A DNA stretch of 18,284 bases from Bacteroidales bacterium (GTDB lineage Bacteria; Bacteroidota; Bacteroidia; Bacteroidales; UBA7960). Positions 1-6,740 of this stretch are shown one piece after another. The DNA lies in contig SKNE01000250.1 in the NCBI GenBank assembly GCA_007120675.1, forward strand, positions 1-18,284, written 5' to 3'. How positions within the stretch are numbered: the stretch's first letter is position 1; every line of letters starts with the position of its first letter. Under the pieces are notes generated by a model that saw only the letters and a program-made list of their open reading frames with translations, was not told where the DNA came from and did not search any database. A program made the position numbers and the translations under genes.

Positions 1-275
1 AAAGTTCAATCACCTGCTTTCCACCACGTTGCCCCCGGTTGTTTTGTTTATCTCTGTCCATAAAAACATCATAAAGTTAACCCGTATTTTGTGAATAATA
101 CAGATTGATAATGGCAATATTACAAATATTTATCATAATTTTTAATATATATTAATATATTATACTCACATATTTCTCATGATAATAATTTAGGTCGGAC
201 AACTTTTTTCAAACCAGTCTGTGAAACGAGACAACGCTTCTACATTCCAATGCCCCGGTGGCTGCGCCTGAGCCT
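1..275. other. AT-rich non-coding stretch, left edge
   Basis: I see no credible gene here. Positions about 60-190 are very AT-rich, with runs of TAATATAT type, as expected for an upstream or decayed region. Short open frames crossing 250-480 on the plus strand have no recognisable product and lie antisense to the recombinase remnant at 276-419. Nothing else can be supported, apart from the region lying downstream (on the minus strand) of a decayed integrase. Confidence 0.5.
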
Positions 276-419
276 TCACCCGCATATACATTGCATCGTT
301 CCGGTGGCAAGATATTTACTTATAGGCAGGTGGTACTGATGCGAAACATGCGTGTAAATCTCAGTGGTCTTGCTGCTCTTGTGACCCAAAAGTCCCTGTA
401 CGTGGCGCAAATTAGCAAA
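276..419 (-). pseudogene. Tyrosine recombinase (phage integrase family), C-terminal remnant
   Basis: Read on the minus strand, 276-419 gives 48 codons between stops, beginning ANLRHVQGLLGHKSSKTTEI and continuing YTHVSHQYHLPISKY. This is the signature C-terminal block of XerC/D-like and transposon or phage integrases: the LGHKSSKTTxxYTHV segment carries the late catalytic His/Trp-position region and the tyrosine nucleophile (Y in IYTHVS). An in-frame TAA at 420-422 sits directly before the block. The HxLRH box, catalytic domain core and DNA-binding N-terminus are absent, because the next DNA upstream is a repeat and then the tRNA terminator. It is therefore a fragment of about 10-15 percent of a normal integrase (roughly 300-400 residues), not a gene. 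Its position behind a tRNA gene, a favoured target of such integrases, suggests an old integration event. Confidence 0.82.
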
Positions 420-455
420 TTAGGAGGTGTGCAGACACCCTCAATAACAACAGTG

Positions 456-492
456 TTAGTGCCTAATTTTAGTGTCTAATTTAGGTGTCTAA
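456..492. repeat. Three degenerate 12-13 bp tandem repeats
   Basis: Three consecutive units beginning at 456, 469 and 481 read TTAGTGCCTAATT, TTAGTGTCTAAT and TTAGGTGTCTAA. They lie between the integrase remnant and the tRNA-Asp terminator. They could be iterons or recombinase arm sites left by the element, or simply slippage products. The units are short and imperfect, so function is unknown. Confidence 0.45.
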
Positions 493-522
493 AAAACAAA
501 AGCCCCTGAAAATCAAGGGCTT
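491..522 (-). terminator. Rho-independent terminator of tRNA-Asp
   Basis: On the minus strand the arms AAGCCC (522-517) and GGGCTT (505-500) form a stem with an 11-nt loop that can partly close further. It is followed by TTGTTTTTT (499-491). It lies 14 nt beyond the tRNA 3' end and fits a short monocistronic tRNA transcript. Confidence 0.7.
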
Positions 523-536
523 AGTGCTTCAAAAAG

Positions 537-611
537 CGGTCCGGACGGGACTCGAACCCGCGACCCCGTGCGTGACAGGCACGTATTCTAACCAAACTGA
601 ACTACCGGACC
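537..611 (-). tRNA. tRNA-Asp (anticodon GTC)
   Basis: On the minus strand the 7-bp acceptor arms are GGTCCGG (611-605) and CCGGACC (544-538), followed by discriminator G at 537. The anticodon stem CGTGC/GCACG encloses loop CTGTCAC with anticodon GTC, which decodes GAC and GAU (Asp). The T arm GCGGG-TTCGAGT-CCCGT is intact with one G-U pair. G73 agrees with the aspartate identity set. The 3' CCA is not encoded: the following bases are C, T, T. It is preceded by a good promoter (660-690) and followed by a terminator (491-522), so it appears to be its own transcription unit. Confidence 0.95.
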
Positions 612-659
612 AAAATGTTGTAAGAACGATGCCTTTTGGTCAATCCCCGAAAGGCGCAG

Positions 660-690
660 CAAAGATAACACAGTTTTTTCTTTTCACAAA
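660..690 (-). promoter_or_regulatory. Bacteroidota-type promoter for tRNA-Asp
   Basis: On the minus strand TTTG (690-687), a 19-bp spacer and TATCTTTG (667-660) match the Bacteroidota primary-sigma consensus TTTG-N19-TAnnTTTG exactly. The expected start of transcription is about 5-7 nt further on, some 40 nt before the mature tRNA 5' end. This also supports the phylum assignment. Confidence 0.75.
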
Positions 691-755
691 GCAATTTCCC
701 TCTCGCACAAAAAAATATTCGACGGCGAATGGGTTGCCCCATGATGGGGTACCAT

Positions 756-797
756 AAAAAAAACCAGGGGAAGCACATTAAGCCTGCAGTTCCCCTG
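756..797 (-). terminator. Terminator at the end of the large hydrogenase operon
   Basis: On the minus strand CAGGGGAA (797-790) and TTCCCCTG (772-765) form a perfect 8-bp stem with a 17-nt loop. It is followed by GG and a run of T residues (763-756). It lies 78 nt downstream of the hndA stop codon and closes the operon before the oppositely located tRNA promoter. Confidence 0.75.
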
Positions 798-826
798 ATT
801 ACCCGATCAATGAAGGCAACCGGTGC

Positions 827-855
827 TGATCAATGGATCATCGAACCAATGATCA
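827..855 (-). other. Stem-loop with TGATCA arms behind hndA
   Basis: TGATCAATGG (827-836) and CCAATGATCA (846-855) are inverted repeats pairing at 9 of 10 positions around a 9-nt loop. The stem lies 20 nt past the hndA stop and before the true terminator. A further TGATCA is at 859-864. It may be a 3'-end mRNA stabilising element or a protein site; the role is unknown. Confidence 0.45.
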
Positions 856-874
856 TCGTGATCACCGAAAATCG

Positions 875-1366
875 CTACTCCACGTCCTCGTACTCCTTCA
901 GGATGTCCTTCACCCCGTCGGTGGTCACACGGCCGTAGGTTTTGTCGCCGACCATTACCACGGGAGCCAGTCCGCAGGCACCCACGCAACGCAGGCATGT
1001 GATGGAGAACTTGCCGTCGGGGGTGGTCTCCCCCACCGGAACCTTCAGCAAACGCTTGAACTCATCCAGGACCTTCTCGGCACCTCGCACGTAACAGGCC
1101 GTACCGGTGCAGATGGAGATGGGATAGCGGCCCCTGGGCAGCATCGTGAAGAATGAATAGAAGGTAACCACTCCGTATACCTTGGCCACCGATACATTCA
1201 GCTCCTGGGCCACCACCTCCTGCACCTCTGCAGGAAGGTAACCGAAGATCTCCTGGGCCTTGTGCAGCACGTTGATCAGCTCGCCGGGCTCGTTGTTAAA
1301 GGATTTGGCCACCTTTTTCAACTGCTGCACATCGCTCTCTTTCAGTTTTAACTTGATGGATGTCAT
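875..1366 (-). CDS. hndA: NADP-reducing [FeFe]-hydrogenase subunit A, NuoE-like [2Fe-2S] protein
   Basis: The 163-residue protein is a NuoE / complex I 24-kDa-type thioredoxin-fold ferredoxin. It carries one [2Fe-2S] cluster and normally docks on the NuoF-like flavoprotein subunit to exchange electrons with the FMN site. Residues 1-75 form the helical NuoE N-terminal region (LPAEVQEVVAQ, GVVTFYSFF). The cluster ligands are C86, C91, C127 and C131 in the pattern Cx4C...Cx3C. I chose the ATG at 1366 (MTSIKLKL) because the 18 extra residues from 1420 are not NuoE-like. It is the last gene of the operon, 54 nt after hydA, with a terminator at 756-797. NuoE-like subunits occur with hydrogenases (HndA, HydC), formate dehydrogenases and complex I; the neighbours make hydrogenase the clear choice. 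Confidence 0.9.
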   Translation of the reverse strand: MTSIKLKLKESDVQQLKKVAKSFNNEPGELINVLHKAQEIFGYLPAEVQEVVAQELNVSVAKVYGVVTFYSFFTMLPRGRYPISICTGTACYVRGAEKVLDEFKRLLKVPVGETTPDGKFSITCLRCVGACGLAPVVMVGDKTYGRVTTDGVKDILKEYEDVE

Positions 1367-1420
1367 ATCTCTGATTGTTTTTTGATTATACCATGGAAAA
1401 TATTCACCACACCAGCCCAA

Positions 1421-3193
1421 CTAGTCCAGCAGCACATCTTTCTGCTTCTTGTCGAAATAGTGGGTGTGCAGCAGGTGATGGGCCTTTTCGCTCATGGGCT
1501 TGCCCAGGAATTCCTCATAGAGCTTGATGATGGCGGGATTCTCGTGGGACTTGCGGATGGGCTTGTTGACGTCTTCCTGATAAAGAGCCTTTTGACGGGC
1601 CTTGATGATCGCGGGATTGCCATGATGCAACGGTTGACCGCCACCACCCACACAGCCGCCGGGGCAGGCCATGATCTCAATGGCGTGGTAGTTGCTCTTG
1701 CCGGCCTTGATGTCGTCCAGCAGCTTGCGTGCATGTCCCAGGCCATGGGCAATGCCTATGCGTATCTCCACCCCGTCGAAGTCGACGCTGGCCGAACGGA
1801 TGCCCTCAATGCCACGCAATTGCTCAAAGTCAATCCGCTGAAGGCTCTTGCCGGTGTGTATCTCGTAGGCAGAACGAACGGCCGCTTCGATCACGCCACC
1901 GGTGGTGCCAAAGATCACCGCTGCGCCGGTGGACTCGCCCATGGGCTTATCGAAGTCCTCCTCCGGAAGGGTATTGAAGTCGATGTTGCTGCGCTTGATC
2001 AGCATGGCCAGCTCGCGGGTGGAGATGGAGTAGTCCACGTCGGGATTGCCATCCACCTTGAACTCCTCGCGGGTGCACTCATATTTCTTGGCCACGCAGG
2101 GCATCACCGAAACCACAATCATGTCTTCGCGATGGGTTTCAATCTTGTCGGCAAAATAGGTCTTGGCGATGGATCCGAACATCTGCTGGGGTGAGCGGGC
2201 CGTAGAAGGAATGTCGCGCATGTCCGGGAAATGGTACTCGAAGAAGTTCACCCAGCCGGGACAGCAAGAGGTGAGCATGGGCAGCTTCACCTCCTTGTCG
2301 CCGCCCAAAAAGCGTGTCAGGCGGTCCAGCAACTCGGTGCCCTCTTCCATGATGGTGAGGTCTGCGGCGAAGTCGGTGTCAAAAACGTAGTCGAAGCCCA
2401 GGCGGCGCAAGGCAGCCACCATCTTGCCGGTGACCAGCGTGCCGGGCTCCAGTCCGAAAGCTTCACCCAGGGCGGCGCGAACGGCAGGGGCCGTCTGTAC
2501 GACCACCTTCTTGGCCGGATCGGCCAGGTCGCGGATCAGCTGCGTGGTATGGTCCACCTCGGTGAGTGCCGCCGTGGGACACACGGCCACACATTGTCCG
2601 CAATAGGTGCATTCGCTGTGGTCCAGGTCGCGCTCGAAAGCAGGCGCCACGACCGCTTCAAATCCCCGGTTGACACCGGAGAGCACACCCACCGTCTGGA
2701 AGTCATTGCACATGGTCTCGCAACGGCGGCACATGATGCACTTGTCCATGTCGCGAATGATGGCCGGCGAAAAGTCGGGCTTATAGGTCGACTTCTCCCC
2801 CTGGTAAGGGATGCTTCGCACGCCCATCTTGATGGCCATGTCCTGCAGGTCGCAGTTGCCGCTCTTGGCACATATCAGACAGTCGAAGGGGTGGTCACTG
2901 AGGATGAGCTCCAGCACGGTCTTGCGCGCATTGAGCACCCTGATGCTGTGGGTCTTCACCTCCATGCCCCCGAAGCATTCGGTGGCGCAGGCCGGCGCCA
3001 GGTTGCGCCTTCCCTCAACTTCCACCACGCATACGCGGCAACCACCGGGCTTGTGTTCGATCTTCAAATCGCCGAGGTTCATGTAGCAGAGCGTGGGGAT
3101 CTCAATGTCCAGCTTCCTGGCAGCATGATAGATGCTTGTCCCCTTCTCCACCTCGACGGTCCTGTTATCTATGGTTAATTTAATCATTTCCAT
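1421..3193 (-). CDS. hndD: [FeFe]-hydrogenase catalytic subunit, HndD/HydA type (canonical H-cluster)
   Basis: This 590-residue enzyme makes or oxidises H2 in the cytoplasm and is the catalytic subunit of the multimeric NAD(P)-linked enzyme. Domains in order: plant-type [2Fe-2S] (C36, C52, C55, C69); His-Cys3 [4Fe-4S] (H101, C105, C108, C114); a 2x[4Fe-4S] ferredoxin domain (C152, C155, C158, C162 and C195, C198, C201, C205); the H-domain; and a C-terminal small-subunit segment. The H-cluster motifs are all canonical: TSCCPGW (308-314), MPCVAKKYE (364-372), MACPGGC (508-514). The ATG at 3193 is preceded by AAGGAC (3207-3202) at good spacing and follows hndC by 21 nt. Length and domain set match group A hydrogenases of the M3 (HndD/HydA) architecture. 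It needs HydEFG maturases, which are not in this window. It is paralogous to the HydA at 9035-10825. Confidence 0.96.
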   Translation of the reverse strand: MEMIKLTIDNRTVEVEKGTSIYHAARKLDIEIPTLCYMNLGDLKIEHKPGGCRVCVVEVEGRRNLAPACATECFGGMEVKTHSIRVLNARKTVLELILSDHPFDCLICAKSGNCDLQDMAIKMGVRSIPYQGEKSTYKPDFSPAIIRDMDKCIMCRRCETMCNDFQTVGVLSGVNRGFEAVVAPAFERDLDHSECTYCGQCVAVCPTAALTEVDHTTQLIRDLADPAKKVVVQTAPAVRAALGEAFGLEPGTLVTGKMVAALRRLGFDYVFDTDFAADLTIMEEGTELLDRLTRFLGGDKEVKLPMLTSCCPGWVNFFEYHFPDMRDIPSTARSPQQMFGSIAKTYFADKIETHREDMIVVSVMPCVAKKYECTREEFKVDGNPDVDYSISTRELAMLIKRSNIDFNTLPEEDFDKPMGESTGAAVIFGTTGGVIEAAVRSAYEIHTGKSLQRIDFEQLRGIEGIRSASVDFDGVEIRIGIAHGLGHARKLLDDIKAGKSNYHAIEIMACPGGCVGGGGQPLHHGNPAIIKARQKALYQEDVNKPIRKSHENPAIIKLYEEFLGKPMSEKAHHLLHTHYFDKKQKDVLLD

Positions 3194-3214
3194 TGTTCTG
3201 AGTCCTTATGATGA

Positions 3215-5008
3215 TTAGATGATTGCTACTGCGTTAAACTTACATTTCTCAAGGCAGGCGTTGCATTTGATGCACAGCGACTGATCGATGGTGTGCAGCT
3301 GCTTGCGCTCGCCGGAGATGCAGTTCACCGGACAATTGCGTGCGCAGGCGGTGCACCCCACACAGTTTTCGGGGATGATCTCGTAGCGGATCAGCTCCTT
3401 GCACGAACCTGCCGGGCAACGTTGGTCTTCCACGTGCGACAGGTACTCTTCCATGAAGTTGTCCATGGTGGACAGCACGGGGTTGGGCGATGTCTGCCCC
3501 AGTCCGCACAGGGAGGTGTCGCGGATTACCATGCTCAGGTTGCGGAGGTTGTCCAGGTCCTCCTTGTTGGCCTGGCCCTTGGTGATCTTGTCCAGCAGCT
3601 CATACAGGCGCTTGTTTCCCACGCGGCAGGGAGAACACTTACCGCAGCTCTCCTCCACGGTGAAGTCCAGGTAAAACTTGGCCACCGACACCATGCAGTC
3701 GTCTTCGTCCATCACGATCATGCCGCCGGATCCCATCATGGAACCCACAGCCAGCAGGTTGTCAAAGTCAATGGGGGTGTCCAGGTGCTTTTCAGTGAGA
3801 CAGCCTCCCGAGGGTCCGCCGGTCTGCACCGCACGGAACTTCTTGCCGTCCTTGATGCCGCCCCCTATCTCAAAGATCACCTCCCTCAGGGTAATGCCCA
3901 TGGGTACCTCGATGAGTCCCACGTTATTGATCTTGCCGGCCAGGGCAAACACCTTGGTGCCCTTGGATTTTTCCGTTCCGATGCTGGCAAACCACTTGGC
4001 TCCCTTATTGTAGATGACCGGCACATTGGCAAAGGTCTCCACGTTGTTCACGTTGGTGGGTTTGCCCAGGTAGCCGCTCTGGGCGGGGAAGGGCGGCTTG
4101 AAGGTAGGCTCTCCCCTTTCCCCCTCCATGGAGTGGATCAGGGCGGTCTCTTCACCGCAGACGAAGGCACCCGCTCCGTAGCGGATCTCCACGTCGAAGT
4201 CAAAGCCGCTGCCCAGGATGTCCTTACCCAGCAGTCCGTATTCCCTGGCCTGCTTGATGGCAATCTTCAGGCGGTTGATGGCCAGCGGGTACTCGGCCCG
4301 GATGTATATAAGCCCCTTGGTGGCACCGATGCAATAACCGTTGATCACCATGGCCTCCAGCACGCTGTGGGGGTCTCCCTCCAGGATCGAGCGATCCATG
4401 AAGGCACCGGGGTCACCCTCGTCGGCATTACACACCACGTATTTCTGGTCGGCAGGCACCTTGCTGGCGATCTGCCACTTGATGCCGGTGGGAAAGCCAC
4501 CGCCACCGCGTCCGCGCAGGCCAGAATCGATCATCTCCTGGGTGGCCTCTTCGGGGCTTAGCTCCGACAGGACCTTGCCCATGGCCTCGTAGCCGTCGGC
4601 AGCCAGGTATTCGTCAATGTTTTCCGGATCGATCAAACCACAATTGCGCAGGGCGATGCGGATCTGCTTCTTATAAAATCCCATTCCCTTGGAGTCGGCA
4701 ATTTGCTCCTTGTTCACCGGATCCACATACAGCAGGCGCTCCACCCGGCGACCCTTCACCGCATGCTCTGCCACGATCTCCCTGGCGTCGCCCGGCTCCA
4801 CGCTGACGTAGAAGGTGTTGTCGGGGATCACCTTCACGATGGGCCCTTTCTCGCAGAAGCCGAAGCAGCCGGTGGTCACCACCTGCACATCCTCCTGGAG
4901 GCCCTGCTCCTGCACTTCCTTACTGAGGTTCTCATACAGCATGTCACTGGCAGAGGCCCGGCATCCGGTGCCGCCACAAACCAGCATATGCATCTTGTAC
5001 TTTGCCAT
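3215..5008 (-). CDS. hndC: NADP-reducing hydrogenase subunit C / HydB-like FMN, NAD(P)H-binding subunit, full length
   Basis: The 597-residue flavoprotein subunit binds FMN and NAD(P)(H) and routes electrons between nucleotide, ferredoxin and HydA. N-terminal thioredoxin-like [2Fe-2S] domain: C11, C16, C48, C52. The NuoF core has the glycine-rich GLRGRGGGGF at 163-172, CNADEGDPGAF near 193 and GAGAFVCGEETAL near 280. An SLBB-type segment follows, then a [4Fe-4S] site (C455, C458, C461, C501). Next is CPAGSC (531-536), which resembles the zinc-site cysteines of HydB proteins. The C-terminal 2x[4Fe-4S] ferredoxin domain has C549, C552, C555, C559 and C579, C582, C585, C589. Start 5008 is fixed by AAGGAGG at 5024-5018; the longer frame from 5035 would place that site inside the gene. 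The SD is formed by the last codons of hndB (AAG GAG GAA TAG), so translation is probably coupled. Confidence 0.95.
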   Translation of the reverse strand: MAKYKMHMLVCGGTGCRASASDMLYENLSKEVQEQGLQEDVQVVTTGCFGFCEKGPIVKVIPDNTFYVSVEPGDAREIVAEHAVKGRRVERLLYVDPVNKEQIADSKGMGFYKKQIRIALRNCGLIDPENIDEYLAADGYEAMGKVLSELSPEEATQEMIDSGLRGRGGGGFPTGIKWQIASKVPADQKYVVCNADEGDPGAFMDRSILEGDPHSVLEAMVINGYCIGATKGLIYIRAEYPLAINRLKIAIKQAREYGLLGKDILGSGFDFDVEIRYGAGAFVCGEETALIHSMEGERGEPTFKPPFPAQSGYLGKPTNVNNVETFANVPVIYNKGAKWFASIGTEKSKGTKVFALAGKINNVGLIEVPMGITLREVIFEIGGGIKDGKKFRAVQTGGPSGGCLTEKHLDTPIDFDNLLAVGSMMGSGGMIVMDEDDCMVSVAKFYLDFTVEESCGKCSPCRVGNKRLYELLDKITKGQANKEDLDNLRNLSMVIRDTSLCGLGQTSPNPVLSTMDNFMEEYLSHVEDQRCPAGSCKELIRYEIIPENCVGCTACARNCPVNCISGERKQLHTIDQSLCIKCNACLEKCKFNAVAII

Positions 5009-5012
5009 GTTG

Positions 5013-5420
5013 CTATTCCTCCTTATCTTTTTCAATGGTTTGATAATTCACCGGGATGATCCCGTCAACCAGCTCCTGGTTCCTGATATATTTTTCAATG
5101 ATCTCATCGGCCTTCTTGGTATCCACATAACCGTATACCACCGGCTCGCTGCCCGGAAGGCTCACCTCGATGGTGGGCTCGGCATAACAATAGCCCATGC
5201 AACCGGTCTGGGTCACGATGGCGTCGATGCTGCGCTTCTCCAGTTCATCAATCATATACTCCATCACCTCCTTCGAACCGGAAGCAATGCCGCAGGTGGC
5301 CATGGCCACCTTCACCAACACCCTGCCCTCAGGGGTATCGCTCTTCTCCCTGAGAGAGATCTTCGACTGCAGATCTCCCTTGATCTTTTTCAGATCCGCC
5401 AAAGACTTGATTTTTGTCAT
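5013..5420 (-). CDS. hndB: NADP-reducing hydrogenase subunit B, thioredoxin-like [2Fe-2S] ferredoxin
   Basis: The 135-residue protein resembles HndB: a helical N-terminus (about 1-30) followed by a thioredoxin-like ferredoxin fold, similar to the first domain of the adjacent hndC product. Only three cysteines are present: C43 in MATCGIASGS, and C74 and C78 in TGCMGYC. The usual second cysteine of the first pair is replaced by a residue in the small stretch GIASGS, so the fourth ligand is not obvious. It sits 16 nt after the GHKL gene, with AGGGAG just before its start, and ends 4 nt before hndC, where its final codons form the hndC ribosome-binding site. Its likely role is as a small electron-transfer or structural subunit of the tetrameric hydrogenase. 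Confidence 0.88.
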   Translation of the reverse strand: MTKIKSLADLKKIKGDLQSKISLREKSDTPEGRVLVKVAMATCGIASGSKEVMEYMIDELEKRSIDAIVTQTGCMGYCYAEPTIEVSLPGSEPVVYGYVDTKKADEIIEKYIRNQELVDGIIPVNYQTIEKDKEE

Positions 5421-5436
5421 GGTTTTGTTCTCCCTT

Positions 5437-5988
5437 TTATTTGTTTGTACTGGTAATAGTTCTTATGTTTTCCCTGATCATCTCCCTGATGTATCGTAAG
5501 ATGCCGGGATCGCTGATGGGTGTACCTTCCAGGGCTTCATTGACTTCCCTGGTATCCAGCAGGTATTCCTTCTCATTGTACCTGTGATGGTACCGAAACC
5601 GCAACTGCGGATTGGACCCGATCACCAGGCTGAGCACCCCGGCCATATCGCCCAGCTCCGGACGATCCACGTGGTCGTAAACCATCCGTGCCTCCACCGT
5701 GGTTCCCTTGCCCACTTCCGAGCGAATCTCCAGGTGGCCGCCTGCCTGTTCTGCGGTATGCCTGAACAAAGGCAGGCCCATCCCCACCCTGCGGGTGGTG
5801 CGACTGGTGTGATAGGGGTCCAGGGCCTTTTGTGCCACCTCCGGACTCATCCCCCTGCCATCATCCGCCACACGGATCACCATCTCATTGCTTCGCTCAT
5901 CTTCCAGCACCTGTATATCCACCTCTTTTGCCTCCGCCGAGATGGCGTTCTGCACGATGTCCAGTATGTGCAGCGAAAGCTCTTTCAT
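5437..5988 (-). CDS. GHKL (histidine-kinase-type) ATPase domain protein, no sensor or phosphoacceptor domain
   Basis: The 183-residue protein is an isolated HATPase_c domain. The N-box is around N14 (DIVQNAISAEA), the G1 box is DDGRGM at 42-47, and the G2 box is GMGLPL at 69-74, followed by the typical GGHLEIRSEVGKGTTV strand region. There is no transmembrane segment, PAS or HAMP domain, and no DHp histidine helix. Residues about 105-183 form an extension I do not recognise. Its start overlaps the end of the PHP gene by 4 bp (ATGA), so the two are translationally coupled. Such stand-alone ATPases are found beside HndABCD/HydABC genes in anaerobes, where they are usually annotated only as ATP-binding proteins. 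It could be a protein kinase or an ATP-dependent sensor; the substrate is unknown. Confidence 0.88.
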   Translation of the reverse strand: MKELSLHILDIVQNAISAEAKEVDIQVLEDERSNEMVIRVADDGRGMSPEVAQKALDPYHTSRTTRRVGMGLPLFRHTAEQAGGHLEIRSEVGKGTTVEARMVYDHVDRPELGDMAGVLSLVIGSNPQLRFRYHHRYNEKEYLLDTREVNEALEGTPISDPGILRYIREMIRENIRTITSTNK

Positions 5989-6740
5989 CCCTTTGCCCGT
6001 GTTTCAATCCACGCTTTCCGGCCATTCTCCCCTGCCAGTGCCATCCGTATCTCATTAAAGCTCCGCGTTTTGAGGCGGAAGAGCGTGGTGCGGGAGCCCA
6101 GCTGCTCGGGAAAATGGGCATCGGAGTTTCCAATGAGGCAGTATTTTGCCACCTCAGGATGCTCCGACAGCACCTCTTCCGGACTGCTGTGGCGCGAAAT
6201 CTCCAGTGCGTCAGCCTTCAAACCGGGCGGCAAAAAGCCCAGCTGGCTGAAGAGGCTCATCCCCGGCCGGTCGATGTGGGCGGGAATGAACAGTCCGCCC
6301 AGGGCGTGCACCTTTTCCTCCACATCGTCGATGGACTGGTCGATGGCTGCAAACAACAGCTTTTCCACCTCCTCCACGATCATCTCCTCCTCATCGATCA
6401 CCACCTGGTAGCCAAAGCGATGCGAGTCGTTGAGCAGATCGCTCATGTGCTCATCCAGGTATTGCTGGAAGCGCAGGAGTGTGTCATCGTTTTCAAAGAA
6501 CGCCAGGCAGTGGATCTCTTCGCGGGTGGTCACCTCGGCACCACACAGCACAAAGATGCCTTCCTTTCCTGCCAGTTTTTTGATCAGCGCGCCGTGCTTT
6601 GTGCTGTTGTGGTCGGTCACTCCCAGGATGTCGATCCCTCTTTCTGCCGCCACTTCCACGATCCTTGCAGGACTCATCTCCAGGTCGCCGCAGGGCGACA
6701 AGAGGGTGTGCACATGCAGGTCGGCGCGGTATGTGTTCAT
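5985..6740 (-). CDS. PHP-domain metal-dependent phosphoesterase-like protein
   Basis: The 251-residue protein is a complete stand-alone PHP domain (TrpH / YciV-like). Metal-binding motifs are all present: HVH (H9, H11) near the N-terminus, TDHN (D43, H44), E69, H77, H155 in PAHIDRPG, and DAH (D207, H209). Family members hydrolyse phosphate esters or nucleotides such as 3'-phosphoadenosine phosphates and short oligonucleotides, using two or three metal ions. The substrate cannot be read from sequence. It overlaps the DRTGG gene upstream and the GHKL gene downstream by 4 bp each, so it belongs tightly to the regulatory cassette of the hydrogenase operon. All catalytic residues being kept argues for an active enzyme rather than a scaffold. 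Confidence 0.9.
   Translation of the reverse strand: MNTYRADLHVHTLLSPCGDLEMSPARIVEVAAERGIDILGVTDHNSTKHGALIKKLAGKEGIFVLCGAEVTTREEIHCLAFFENDDTLLRFQQYLDEHMSDLLNDSHRFGYQVVIDEEEMIVEEVEKLLFAAIDQSIDDVEEKVHALGGLFIPAHIDRPGMSLFSQLGFLPPGLKADALEISRHSSPEEVLSEHPEVAKYCLIGNSDAHFPEQLGSRTTLFRLKTRSFNEIRMALAGENGRKAWIETRAKG

Noticed and set aside
90..100. A second Rex-like half site (TTTGTGAAT) near the left edge
   Set aside because: There is no matching TTCACAA at the right spacing, and the AT-rich context makes chance matches likely.
258..479. A 73-codon plus-strand open frame
   Set aside because: It is antisense to the recombinase remnant, and its peptide resembles nothing I recognise.
683..690. A Rex-like half site (TTGTGAAA on the minus strand) overlapping the tRNA-Asp -33 element
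   Set aside because: The second half-site is missing, and Rex control of a tRNA is unlikely. The TTTG is explained by the promoter.
731..752. Short inverted repeat CCCCATGATGGGG next to the operon terminator
   Set aside because: It lies beyond the T run of the better terminator and is too short for a separate call.
485..757. A 90-codon plus-strand open frame containing TGLEPATPCVTGTYSNQTE-like sequence
   Set aside because: It is antisense to the tRNA-Asp gene. Such frames are a well-known spurious product of reading tRNAs backwards, and it also runs through the tRNA promoter.
3293..4561. A long plus-strand open frame opposite hndC, with similar ones opposite both hydA genes, the M28 gene and secDF
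   Set aside because: These are mirror frames caused by GC-biased codon use of the real genes. Their translations are His/Gly/Val-rich and lack domain motifs.
875..5420. Interpretation of the NuoE/NuoF-like genes as complex I (NADH:quinone oxidoreductase) or formate dehydrogenase
   Set aside because: There are no membrane Nuo subunits or molybdopterin subunit, and the catalytic partner has complete H-cluster motifs.
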